Positions 15,717 through 22,499 of a stretch of 50,247 nucleotides of DNA are shown here, piece by piece. The translations under genes were made by a program, and so were the position numbers. Positions within the stretch are counted from its first letter, which is position 1. The number at the start of each line of letters is the position of its first letter. A model generated the notes under the pieces. It was not told the DNA's origin and did no database searches. It worked only from the letters and a program-made list of their open reading frames with translations. Source of the stretch: Candidatus Altimarinota bacterium (lineage in GTDB: Bacteria; Patescibacteriota; Gracilibacteria; UBA4473); contig JAIPGU010000001.1 in the NCBI GenBank assembly GCA_021735575.1, positions 1 to 50,247 of the forward strand, written 5' to 3'.

Positions 15717-15801
15717 GAGAGATGGAGAGATAGAGAGTAAGAAAAATAGAGAGTTTAGATTTTTGCTCTCATACTTTCTCGCTCTCCCGCTCTCTTACTA
15801 C
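15717..15801. repeat. GAGAGA-rich degenerate tandem spacer
   Basis: Between convergent tsaD and folE lies a run of GAGAGATAGAGAG-like units followed by a CTCTC-rich stretch. Together they could pair as a weak hairpin and separate the convergent genes. Confidence 0.5.
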
Positions 15802-16350
15802 TCACGATGACATAATCTGATTGAAAAAATCAGTTTTTAAACTGTTCTCCTTTTTGAAGGCTCCGCGGAAAGCCGTCGTAACGGTTTCGGCGTTGTCTTT
15901 GTGTACGCCTCTTCCGCTCATGCAGAGGTGTTTTCCTGTGAGTTGCACGGCGACGCCTCGGGGTTTGAGTTCTTTTTGAAGGGTGTCGGCGATCTGAATC
16001 GTAAGTCGTTCTTGATTTTGGAGTCGGCGAGCAAATATATCGACCATGCGCGGGAGTTTGGAAAGTCCAGTGATATGTGCGCCGGGAAGATAGGCGATGT
16101 GGGCTACGCCAAAAAACGGCACCATGTGATGTTCACACGTCGAGAAATATTCGATATTTTTTACCAAAATCATTTCCTCGTATCCATTGGCGGGAAACTT
16201 TTTGATAATTTTTTGAGGATCTTCTGAATAACCTGCAAAAATTTCTTTGTGCATGCGGGCGATTCTGTCGGGGGTTTCTTGTAAATCTTCACGATCCGGA
16301 TTTTCTCCGATGTTTTTGAGAATGTGACGGATGCAAATTTTGGTATCCAT
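15802..16350 (-). CDS. folE: GTP cyclohydrolase I
   Basis: FolE converts GTP to 7,8-dihydroneopterin triphosphate, the first step of folate synthesis. The 182-residue protein carries the zinc ligands Cys72 and His75 in STCEHHMVPFF and Cys143 in HLCMSGRGV, plus the family blocks GLSKLPRMVDIFARRLQNQERLT and VTTAFRGAF. The length and motifs are typical of FolE type I. It heads a minus-strand group with folK and a small transporter. Only these two folate enzymes are visible here. The 38-nt gap to folK is almost filled by a 28-bp palindrome. Confidence 0.97.
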   Translation of the reverse strand: MDTKICIRHILKNIGENPDREDLQETPDRIARMHKEIFAGYSEDPQKIIKKFPANGYEEMILVKNIEYFSTCEHHMVPFFGVAHIAYLPGAHITGLSKLPRMVDIFARRLQNQERLTIQIADTLQKELKPRGVAVQLTGKHLCMSGRGVHKDNAETVTTAFRGAFKKENSLKTDFFNQIMSS

Positions 16351-16364
16351 GATTTATCTTGTTG

Positions 16365-16392
16365 GTAGGGACATGCCATGGCATGTCCCTAC
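16365..16392. repeat. 28-bp palindrome supplying the folK stop codon
   Basis: A perfect palindrome starting GTAGGGACATGCC and ending CTAC, centre CCATGG. folK reads into it from the minus strand and stops at the TAG (16389-16391) formed by the GTAG end. Confidence 0.92.
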
Positions 16393-16853
16393 GAGGTTAA
16401 TTTTCTTATCAGACTTCCGAGTGCTCCCAATGTAGGAATTTCGAGCGTTTCGTCAACGAGTTCGCTTAGTGGCTTGAGTACAAATATACGATTTGAGATT
16501 TCTGGATGCGGAATTTGTAATTCCGGAATATTTATAATTTCATCATGAAAAATCAAAATATCCAGATCCAACGTTCGGTCATCCCACTTCTTTTCACGGG
16601 TTCTGCCGTGATCGGTTTCGATTTTTTGGAGAATTTTTAGCAATTGTAGGGGTGCGATTAATCGCGCCTCTACAGGTTCAACCTGCCACACGGCATTTGA
16701 GAATTCATTTTTTGCCACTCCTCCGATCGGAGGATTTTTCAAAATACTCGATTTTTTCACGACCTGAATCCCCTGTTCTATGAGCAATTTTTCGACACTC
16801 GCAAAAATTTCTTCAGCGTTTCCAATTGAAGACCCAAGCCCAATAAAAATCAT
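16389..16853 (-). CDS. folK: 2-amino-4-hydroxy-6-hydroxymethyldihydropteridine pyrophosphokinase
   Basis: FolK transfers pyrophosphate from ATP to hydroxymethyldihydropterin in folate synthesis. The 154-residue protein has the N-terminal GLGSSIGNAEE, NPPIGG, and the catalytic block GRTREKKWDDRTLDLDIL (84-100), then IPHPEISNRIFVLKPLSEL. A 28-bp palindrome is in frame at residues 61-70 (VEARLIAPLQ), between FSNAVWQVE and LLKILQKIE, which are normally nearly adjacent. The TAG stop lies inside a second palindrome, so the natural C-terminus may have been altered. Its start overlaps the next upstream gene by 4 bp. Confidence 0.95.
   Translation of the reverse strand: MIFIGLGSSIGNAEEIFASVEKLLIEQGIQVVKKSSILKNPPIGGVAKNEFSNAVWQVEPVEARLIAPLQLLKILQKIETDHGRTREKKWDDRTLDLDILIFHDEIINIPELQIPHPEISNRIFVLKPLSELVDETLEIPTLGALGSLIRKLTS
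16646..16673. repeat. 28-bp palindrome inside folK
   Basis: An imperfect palindrome running GTAGGGGTGCGATTAATCGC and then GCCTCTAC. It has the same GTAG/CTAC ends as the others but an ATTAAT centre, and is translated as VEARLIAPL. Confidence 0.88.
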
Positions 16854-17257
16854 TTTTCAAAAAAGACGACGAGACAAACTCCAATGATGGCTAGAATGAT
16901 ACCAAGTATCTGAATCCAATTGAGATGTTCCCGAAATACAATAAAAGAAACAAGCGTTGCCACAATCAATGATAGTTCTACTATGACGGCAACAGGTCCT
17001 ATTTTCCCACCGGTATTCAGAGCGAGAATAAGTCCCACAGTCGCGAGGGTCGAAAAAGAAAGAAAAAATCCAGTAGGAATAGAGGAAGGATCAAACCATG
17101 TTTTGTAGAGCAGTTTTGAGAGGAAAGGGAGTATCAGAACCGAAAGTGCTCCCCAGACAATAAGCGGAGAAAGAGGGTTTTGAGTAGGAAAAAATCGAGG
17201 CGCAAGGTACCAAATCGTTGAGCCCATCATTGCCACTAGTGCCCAAAATATCCACAT
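16850..17257 (-). CDS. half-size EamA/DMT-type transporter
   Basis: The 135-residue protein has about five membrane segments and ends with the EamA-like pattern (VAVIVELSLIVATLVSFIVFREHLNWIQILGIILAIIGVCLVV). It corresponds to the short, half-size members of the drug/metabolite transporter superfamily, which act as dimers. The substrate cannot be inferred. Its stop overlaps the folK start by 4 bp, so it is cotranscribed with folK, but that does not prove a folate role. Confidence 0.82.
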   Translation of the reverse strand: MWIFWALVAMMGSTIWYLAPRFFPTQNPLSPLIVWGALSVLILPFLSKLLYKTWFDPSSIPTGFFLSFSTLATVGLILALNTGGKIGPVAVIVELSLIVATLVSFIVFREHLNWIQILGIILAIIGVCLVVFFEK

Positions 17258-17286
17258 ATGGTTAATTCAAAATAAAGGGGGTATTG

Positions 17287-17392
17287 TCATTCCAACCGAA
17301 ACGGAGGAATCCCTTGCACCCTAAAACAATGCAAGAGATCTCTCCATTCCGTTCGCCGCAGCGAACTCCAGTCGAGATGACAAGGAAAGGAT
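17287..17392. repeat. composite palindromic intergenic element (GTCATTCC type)
   Basis: GTCATTCCAACCG…GGAATCCCTT and GAGATCTCTCCATTC…GTCGAGATGAC form an inverted pair around a short spacer. The element separates purB from the transporter and is related to the one at 49982-50072. Confidence 0.6.
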
Positions 17393-17410
17393 AAACTTTT
17401 TTTTTCAGTA

Positions 17411-18733
17411 TCATCTTACAAATTTCTCGACTAATTTTGCAGATAGCCCTGTATATTTCCCGGGAGTGAGAGCGAGCAGTTCTTTTTTGGTATGCGCTGG
17501 CAGTTTTGTTTTCCCAATGAATTCTCGAATTTGTTCGAGGGTAAGAGCTTGTCCGCGAGAAAATTTCTTGAGCTGGTCGTACGCATCCGCGACGCCGTGT
17601 GCGCGAAGTACGGTTTGCACAGCTTCGGTAAGTACTTCTGGAGCGTGTTTGAGATCGTCTCGTAGTGCCTTTGGTTTGAGTTCCAATTTCCCGAGTCCTT
17701 TCTCCAAACTCTTTAGTCCAAGCAAAAAGTGTCCAAACACGAGTCCCAAATTTCTCTGCAAGGTTGAGTCTGTCAAATCTCTCTGCCAACGGGAAATCGG
17801 CAACTCATCAGCAAGCGTCCGGGCAATCCCTCGTGCAAGTTTGAAGTTTCCTTCGGCATTTTCAAAATCAATCGGGTTGACCTTGTGCGGCATAGTGGAA
17901 GATCCGACTTCACCTTCTTTTTGCTTTTGCCCGAAGTACCCGAGCGAAATATAGCCCCACGTGTCGCGACAGAGATCGATGAGGACGGCTCCCGCTTGCG
18001 AGAGTTCATTCAGCAAAAGTGCCTGTCCATCATGCGGTTCGATTTGTGTGGTCAGTGGATTCCATGTCAGTCCCAGACGTTTTTCGACAAATTCTTGAGA
18101 GTACTTTATCCAATCTATTTTTGGAAAAGCCACAGAATGCGCGGCAAAGTTTCCCGTCGCCCCGCTAAACTTTCCGTACACGGGCACCATGCGGAATGTT
18201 CCTGTGATCATTTTCAGCCGATGAAAAAACACGGCGAATTCCTTGCCCATGGTGGTCGGGGTGGCGGTTTGTCCGTGGGTTCTAGCGAGCATAGCACTTG
18301 ATTTCCATGCACGGGATTTTTTACTGAGATCTTTCAGTACGTCGACGAGTTTTTGTGTGAGGAGTGTTTGTCCTTCGCGAATCATCAGACCATACGCGGT
18401 GTTATTAATATCTTCACTTGTGCATCCAAAGTGAATCCACGGCCAAAATTTCTTTGACACCTGTTTCCGGAGAAAAAGTTCCACAGCTTTGACGTCGTGG
18501 TTTGTTTTTTGTTCAATTTTTTTTACTGCTTCGTAGTCTTTTTGGGAAAACTTTTTCGATTTTTTCCGGAGAGATGCCCAATTTCCTTTGGGAGCGATCT
18601 TTTTCTCAGACAGAAAAATCAGCCATTCTGTTTCCACTCTCACACGTGCATGCACCAACCCGAATTCCGAGAACACCGGTTCCAGTTCGGCAACTTTTTC
18701 TCTGTACCGGTCATCGAGGGGGGAGAGAGGCAT
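17411..18733 (-). CDS. purB: adenylosuccinate lyase
   Basis: PurB catalyses two fumarate-releasing steps of purine synthesis (SAICAR to AICAR and adenylosuccinate to AMP). The ATG at 18733 gives 440 residues starting MPLSPLDDRYREKV, as in the E. coli-type PurB. Present are FGCTSEDINNTAYGL, RTHGQTATPTTMGKE and the fumarase-superfamily signature GSSTMPHKVNPIDFENAEGN (about 277-297), which contains the catalytic serine loop. An ATT codon three residues upstream extends the frame but is unlikely to initiate. The sequence directly before the ATG is an AATTACGA tandem shared with holB. No other purine genes are in the window. Confidence 0.97.
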   Translation of the reverse strand: MPLSPLDDRYREKVAELEPVFSEFGLVHARVRVETEWLIFLSEKKIAPKGNWASLRKKSKKFSQKDYEAVKKIEQKTNHDVKAVELFLRKQVSKKFWPWIHFGCTSEDINNTAYGLMIREGQTLLTQKLVDVLKDLSKKSRAWKSSAMLARTHGQTATPTTMGKEFAVFFHRLKMITGTFRMVPVYGKFSGATGNFAAHSVAFPKIDWIKYSQEFVEKRLGLTWNPLTTQIEPHDGQALLLNELSQAGAVLIDLCRDTWGYISLGYFGQKQKEGEVGSSTMPHKVNPIDFENAEGNFKLARGIARTLADELPISRWQRDLTDSTLQRNLGLVFGHFLLGLKSLEKGLGKLELKPKALRDDLKHAPEVLTEAVQTVLRAHGVADAYDQLKKFSRGQALTLEQIREFIGKTKLPAHTKKELLALTPGKYTGLSAKLVEKFVR

Positions 18734-18734
18734 G

Positions 18735-18785
18735 GGAATCAATTACGAATTAAAAATGACGAATTACGAATGGAGAATAGAAACA
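18735..18785. repeat. AATTACGA-type degenerate tandem upstream of purB
   Basis: TCAATTACGAATTAAAAATGACGAATTACGAATGG-like units lie directly before the purB start; nearly the same sequence lies before holB at 19748-19778. Confidence 0.65.
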
Positions 18786-18856
18786 TTAGAAATGTACTGC
18801 GGAATGAACAAAAATACAAGTGAACGAGTCTACAAGTCAACGAGTGAAAAAATAAA

Positions 18857-18962
18857 CGTCTTCCTGAGGAGGCTCTACTTGTAGAGACGACAAAGGATCT
18901 TCCGAATAAGAATTCTTATAACGAAGATTCTTCGTCCCGACGAGTCGGGACTCAGAAAGACA
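18857..18962. repeat. composite palindromic element (GTCTTTCTGAG type)
   Basis: The order is CGTCTTCCTGAG, a small palindrome, GGATCTTCC, the linker GAATAAGAATTCTTATAA, GAAGATTCTTCG, the palindrome TCCCGACGAGTCGGGA and CTCAGAAAGAC. It is a nearly complete copy and occupies the purB-holB spacer. Confidence 0.75.
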
Positions 18963-18982
18963 GAATTTTATTGTGGGTATTT

Positions 18983-19747
18983 CTAACTAGTAATTTTCAC
19001 CGCCAACCTCTCCAGCGCAAATCTCGGATTGATATTTTGTGAAATCGATTGATGAGTTTCAAAAAGAAGATCAAGGTGTTTTCGATGCTGGTCAAAGAGC
19101 CGAGCATGTTGAATTGTTCGCTCCAGAAAGTCATAAAAAACAGTTCGATTTATTTTTTTGTCTTCATTATCTTTGGATTTTTTTTGCAGGTCTTCGATAA
19201 GTTGAAATTTACGAATGAGATCCGTATGATCTAAAAATTCCCGTATTTCATCCGATACTTCAAAATCTCTGTGTTCTTGTGCCAATCGTACAACGGTCAT
19301 GCGGGAAAGAATTGTATCAAGCAGTTGATGATGATTCCGTGTGGTAAAGAGAAATACAGATCGAGCAGGAGGTTCTTCAATGAGCTTCAAAAGCGCATGG
19401 GGCGCGACATGTGAAACTCGTTCCAAGTTCTCCAAAATAATTATTCTATATGTCCCTTCTGTCGGTTTTTGGTGCGCCCAGCGAATCATGCCACGAACAT
19501 TTTCATACTCACCTTGTCCTTCTTTTTTGGCAGTATCAGACCAATCAATTTTGAAGCTTTTCCCTGTGTCACGAAATAGAATCGTATCAGAATGAATTCC
19601 TTTTTCGATTTTTTCGCGAGGAAAATCTTGTAACTGACTCGCTACTTCGATTGCCATATCCAGTGCGCTCTTGTCTCCAGACAGAATGACGCGCTGAGGA
19701 AAAGCGTCAGCACGAAGCCATTTCTGAATTTTGCTGGGAATGAGCAT
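18983..19747 (-). CDS. holB: DNA polymerase III delta-prime subunit (HolB-like)
   Basis: Clamp-loader ATPase-like subunit. The 254-residue protein keeps the clamp-loader pattern ENVRGMIRWAHQKPTEGTYRIIILENLERVSHVAPHALLKLIEEPPARSVFLFTTRNHHQLLDTILSRMTVV, with SRM in the position of the arginine-finger SRC motif. No Walker A motif (GxxGxGKT) is visible, as expected for delta-prime subunits that lack ATPase activity. The N-terminal part is reduced compared with the usual 320 residues. A TTG just upstream extends the frame by one codon, but ATG at 19747 is preferred. Confidence 0.85.
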   Translation of the reverse strand: MLIPSKIQKWLRADAFPQRVILSGDKSALDMAIEVASQLQDFPREKIEKGIHSDTILFRDTGKSFKIDWSDTAKKEGQGEYENVRGMIRWAHQKPTEGTYRIIILENLERVSHVAPHALLKLIEEPPARSVFLFTTRNHHQLLDTILSRMTVVRLAQEHRDFEVSDEIREFLDHTDLIRKFQLIEDLQKKSKDNEDKKINRTVFYDFLERTIQHARLFDQHRKHLDLLFETHQSISQNINPRFALERLAVKITS

Positions 19748-19780
19748 CAATTACGAATTAGAAATTACGAATGAAAAAAA

Positions 19781-20035
19781 TTATTTATTGGCATTTTCCC
19801 AAAATGCGCGCAGTGGACGCACGGTCATTTGCTGCAGGAGATATGCGCCTGCTGGAATCATCGCTCCATATACTGCATTTTCTGCATGGATAATTCTGAG
19901 AAAAATATACGTTGCCACGTAGCTGAGGACGGCAAGAAATATTCTGCGTGTCCAAGAAGTCTCCCATTTTTTATCAAGTTCTACGCGATTATTGCGTTCT
20001 TTAATAGTTTCAATCTCATGTTTTAAATTTTCCAT
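19781..20035 (-). CDS. small coiled-coil/membrane protein, unknown
   Basis: The 84-residue protein starts with a charged helix (MENLKHEIETIKERNNRVELDKKWETSWTRR) and then has two hydrophobic segments (IFLAVLSYVATYIFLRII and VYGAMIPAGAYLLQQM). It ends with the conserved-looking VRPLRAFWENANK. Small proteins of this layout are widespread in CPR with no assigned role. An upstream TTG would add five residues. It lies 33 nt before holB on the same strand and may be cotranscribed with it. Confidence 0.7.
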   Translation of the reverse strand: MENLKHEIETIKERNNRVELDKKWETSWTRRIFLAVLSYVATYIFLRIIHAENAVYGAMIPAGAYLLQQMTVRPLRAFWENANK

Positions 20036-20070
20036 TTCACTAGAGTCCAATCAACGTAGGATGACGTACA

Positions 20071-20155
20071 TTGTCATTGCGAGTCCGCCACGGCGGACGA
20101 AGCAATCTCTTTTGTACAAGTGTGAGGTTGCCACACTTCACTCGCGATAACAAAG
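20071..20155. repeat. composite palindromic element (GTCATTGCGAG type)
   Basis: TTGTCATTGCGAGTCC…GAAGCAATCT and TGCCACACTTCACTCGCGATAACAA form an imperfect inverted pair; the first half contains the palindrome GTCCGCCACGGCGGAC. It occupies the spacer between the DUF4349 gene and the small membrane protein gene. Confidence 0.65.
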
Positions 20156-20162
20156 GGAGAAA

Positions 20163-21104
20163 TTATTTTCTTCGTCTCAAAAACTTCCGATCCACCCACC
20201 ACAAAATCAAGAGAATCGGAATCCAAATTGGTGCATAAACGACTGCTTTTATCAGTTTATCAGTAATGTGCTGACTACTCGTGAGAAAGTCATTGACTGC
20301 CATTCTCCAAGATTTTTTTGCGTTCCAATGCGGATCCTGCACGTCGCCAATCTGCGGTTCAGGACGGAGCGTGAGGTTAAGTGTCGAGTAAGCCACATCA
20401 GTGTCGCGTCGGTTCTGAGAACGTTCAAGGTTCTCAATTTCGTTCTGTACATTCGCCAATTCTCGATCTATCGCGAGTATATCAGCCAATTTGTCAGTTT
20501 CTCGTCCCATCATTTCTCTTAATCTGTCACGTCTGGCGCGAAGATTTTCAAGCCTGTTTTCTGTATCCTGATATTGAGCAGTGATATCTGAAATATTAAA
20601 ACTTTCTGATTTTTTTATTCCAAGCTCTGTAAGTCGTACGACGATGTCTTCCAGCTTTTCAGATGGAACGCGTAAAGTAAAATTATACGCCAATATTCCC
20701 GGACGCGTCTCCCACGAATTGAGATTTGTGATGGCTCCCCCTTCTTCTTCGATAATATTTTCCGCCTGCATTCGAGCTTCTTCGGTGTCGGTCACTTCCA
20801 TATCCAAACTTCCATTTTTAATAATCTTCCGATCTTCGGCATCTGGAATAAAGTTGTTGTCCATCTGGGGCATAATTGATCCCCCATAGTTTGCACCTGT
20901 TGCACGGGAATACATCATTTTTGGCGCCATCGCCATTTCTTCCATGGCTCCGTCAGTATCATACGACATTGATTCTCCACGGAATACAGGACGAGGATTC
21001 TGTTCCCAAATCCACCAACCAGCCAAAACAAGCAAAATAATCAGGAGCAAGTGCCCCTGAACAAAATGATTTAAACGAAACCAGAGAGATTCTTTTTGTG
21101 CCAT
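20163..21104 (-). CDS. DUF4349 domain membrane protein
   Basis: The 313-residue protein has an N-terminal membrane segment (HLLLIILLVLAGWWIW), a Met-rich low-complexity stretch, and the DUF4349 body: IIKNGSLDMEVTDTEEA…YNFTLRVPSEKLEDIV, a long coiled coil (YQDTENRLENLRARRDRLREMM…VQNEIENLERSQ), and VAYSTLNLTL. A C-terminal membrane segment (VVYAPIWIPILLILWWV) and a basic tail (RKFLRRRK) end it. DUF4349 proteins are anchored envelope proteins of unknown function, often lipoproteins. It lies downstream of aroD with an 81-nt gap. Confidence 0.9.
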   Translation of the reverse strand: MAQKESLWFRLNHFVQGHLLLIILLVLAGWWIWEQNPRPVFRGESMSYDTDGAMEEMAMAPKMMYSRATGANYGGSIMPQMDNNFIPDAEDRKIIKNGSLDMEVTDTEEARMQAENIIEEEGGAITNLNSWETRPGILAYNFTLRVPSEKLEDIVVRLTELGIKKSESFNISDITAQYQDTENRLENLRARRDRLREMMGRETDKLADILAIDRELANVQNEIENLERSQNRRDTDVAYSTLNLTLRPEPQIGDVQDPHWNAKKSWRMAVNDFLTSSQHITDKLIKAVVYAPIWIPILLILWWVDRKFLRRRK

Positions 21105-21160
21105 TTTATGTGTGTTAGAAACAGCCTGAAAGGTAGCTCAAAAATTTCAAAAGTCAACTG

Positions 21161-21189
21161 GTAGGGACAGGTTTCAAACCTGTCCTTAC
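21161..21189. repeat. 29-bp palindrome supplying the aroD stop codon
   Basis: GTAGGGACAGGTTT and AAACCTGTCCTTAC form the arms around a single central base. The TAA stop of aroD (21186-21188) is formed by the outer end of this palindrome. Confidence 0.9.
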
Positions 21190-21863
21190 GAAATTTCATC
21201 CAATGTTTTTTGTCCCTTCGCGGTTTTACTTTCTTCATCCAAAGCGAAAAACGCTCCCCAACTTCTACCGAGCTTCTCAATCTGTTCTCGTCCTTCACGT
21301 CCAAACGTACCCATGGTAGTAAAGATCGTATCATGTTCTACGGGGAAGGTTTTTACAAATTGCAGAAAATTCTCCAGTTCTGTCGGCGTATTGGTCGTAA
21401 CCGCAAATTTATAAACACTTGGAGAAAAGAAATACATGCGTGCAAAAATATCATCCAAATTTTCTGGCATACCATCAAAATCATGAAAGCTCAAAATCAG
21501 TTTCTGGTGAGGCAGAGATTTAATCACGGCTTCGTCATTCCGCATAACGTCCATGTCGACGAAGTCACCTCCCGCGTCCAAAAATTTCTGCAAAATTGCT
21601 ACGCGTTCCGCGCTCGTTCCTGAAAAATTCCCCCGTTCATCAGGGGATTTGCAGACGCCCAGAAGTTTTACCTTGTCATGCTGAACTCGATGAGACTCCG
21701 TCACCATTCTGGTCAGTATCTCTGAGATCCCGCACCAAGTTCTGGATGACAAAGAAAGTTGATCAAGCCATATTTCGATCACATCCGCTCGGTTGTTAAT
21801 TTTTTGTACCAATACTTTGAGCTCGGATATGGTGTGGGGACGGATGGGGACGATGATGTTCAT
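21186..21863 (-). CDS. aroD: 3-dehydroquinate dehydratase, type I
   Basis: Converts 3-dehydroquinate to 3-dehydroshikimate through a Schiff base. The 225-residue protein shows RADVIEIWLDQL (substrate-binding E-x-R-like block, here EIW), SPDERGNFSG, the catalytic His in LSFHDFDGMPENL, the Schiff-base Lys in VYKFAVTTNT and a C-terminal TMGTFGREGRE…GAFFALDEESKTAKGQ. A stretch of about 27 residues (SSRTWCGISEILTRMVTESHRVQHDK) after LDQLSL is encoded by an intergenic-type palindromic repeat and interrupts the conserved strand order. The stop codon also comes from a palindrome. These changes make activity uncertain. Confidence 0.88.
   Translation of the reverse strand: MNIIVPIRPHTISELKVLVQKINNRADVIEIWLDQLSLSSRTWCGISEILTRMVTESHRVQHDKVKLLGVCKSPDERGNFSGTSAERVAILQKFLDAGGDFVDMDVMRNDEAVIKSLPHQKLILSFHDFDGMPENLDDIFARMYFFSPSVYKFAVTTNTPTELENFLQFVKTFPVEHDTIFTTMGTFGREGREQIEKLGRSWGAFFALDEESKTAKGQKTLDEIS
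21672..21753. repeat. composite palindromic element inside aroD
   Basis: CTTGTCATGCTGAACTC… and …CAAGTTCTGGATGACAAAG are the inverted outer arms, as in intergenic elements at 4898, 17287 and 49982. Here the whole unit is translated in frame by aroD. Confidence 0.75.
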
Positions 21864-21867
21864 CTCG

Positions 21868-21895
21868 TTGATTTTTCCACAAAATTGACCACAAT
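21868..21895 (+). promoter_or_regulatory. flavodoxin promoter, leaderless type
   Basis: TTGATT, a 16-nt spacer and CACAAT end 9 nt before the ATG at 21905. It overlaps the start of aroD on the other strand. Confidence 0.5.
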
Positions 21896-21904
21896 GAAAG
21901 TCGT

Positions 21905-22363
21905 ATGTCCCACATCAAAATCATCTATGGAACCACCGGCGGAAACACGGAACTCGTGTGTCAGTTTGTCGCAGAAAAATTGAAGGATAAGCATGCCGTA
22001 ACGCTTGAGCGGTGCGAACTTACAGATCCGAAAAAAGTCACCGATTGTGATTTTCTCATTCTTGCCTCGCCTACCTATGGACACGGAGTACTGGAAATGC
22101 ACTTTGCGCAGTTTTTTCCAAAGATTCAGGATGTTGATCTTGGAGGCAAACCGTGCGCAGTGATCACGCTTGGCGACCCAAAATACGACATGGATTATTT
22201 TTTGGAGTCGGGGAAAATTTTGACGGAATTTCTGGAAACGCATGGTGGTCGTGTCGCGCTTGATTCTCTCAAAATCGCGAAAACGCCGTTGCCGTATTTG
22301 AGTAAAAGCGTAATGATGTGGGTTCAAAAGCTGTGTGAGATATTGAAAGGGAATAAGAAGTAA
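21905..22363 (+). CDS. flavodoxin
   Basis: The 152-residue FMN-binding electron carrier has the phosphate-binding loop IIYGTTGGNTELV at the N-terminus and the FMN-contact loops SPTYGHGVLE and TLGDPKYDMDYF, in the order and spacing of short-chain flavodoxins. It is directly upstream of the 2-oxoacid:ferredoxin oxidoreductase genes on the same strand, which suggests that it is an electron acceptor or donor for that enzyme. The gap of 136 nt is A/T-rich and repetitive, so cotranscription is not certain. Confidence 0.92.
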   Translation: MSHIKIIYGTTGGNTELVCQFVAEKLKDKHAVTLERCELTDPKKVTDCDFLILASPTYGHGVLEMHFAQFFPKIQDVDLGGKPCAVITLGDPKYDMDYFLESGKILTEFLETHGGRVALDSLKIAKTPLPYLSKSVMMWVQKLCEILKGNKK

Positions 22364-22365
22364 GA

Positions 22366-22499
22366 ATCAAGAATGAATTTTTAATTTCCAATTTTTAATT
22401 TTGTAAATAATGTCTCAATGTCTTAATTTTAAAAATTAAAAATTCAAAAAATTATTTAAAAATTACAAAATTTAACATTAAAAATTATTGTAGCAGAAT
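22366..22499. repeat. A/T-rich degenerate repeat spacer
   Basis: AATTTTTAATTTCC / AATTTTTAATTTTG and AAAATTAAAAATTC units dominate. The same type of sequence fills 1796-1860 and 24279-24360. Only A/T-rich repeats are visible. Confidence 0.5.

Noticed and set aside
17262-17789. 175-codon minus-strand frame over the purB end
   Set aside because: Shadow of purB in another frame; Arg/Thr-rich composition without domain features.
21860-22327. 155-codon minus-strand frame over flavodoxin
   Set aside because: Antisense shadow of a clear flavodoxin gene.
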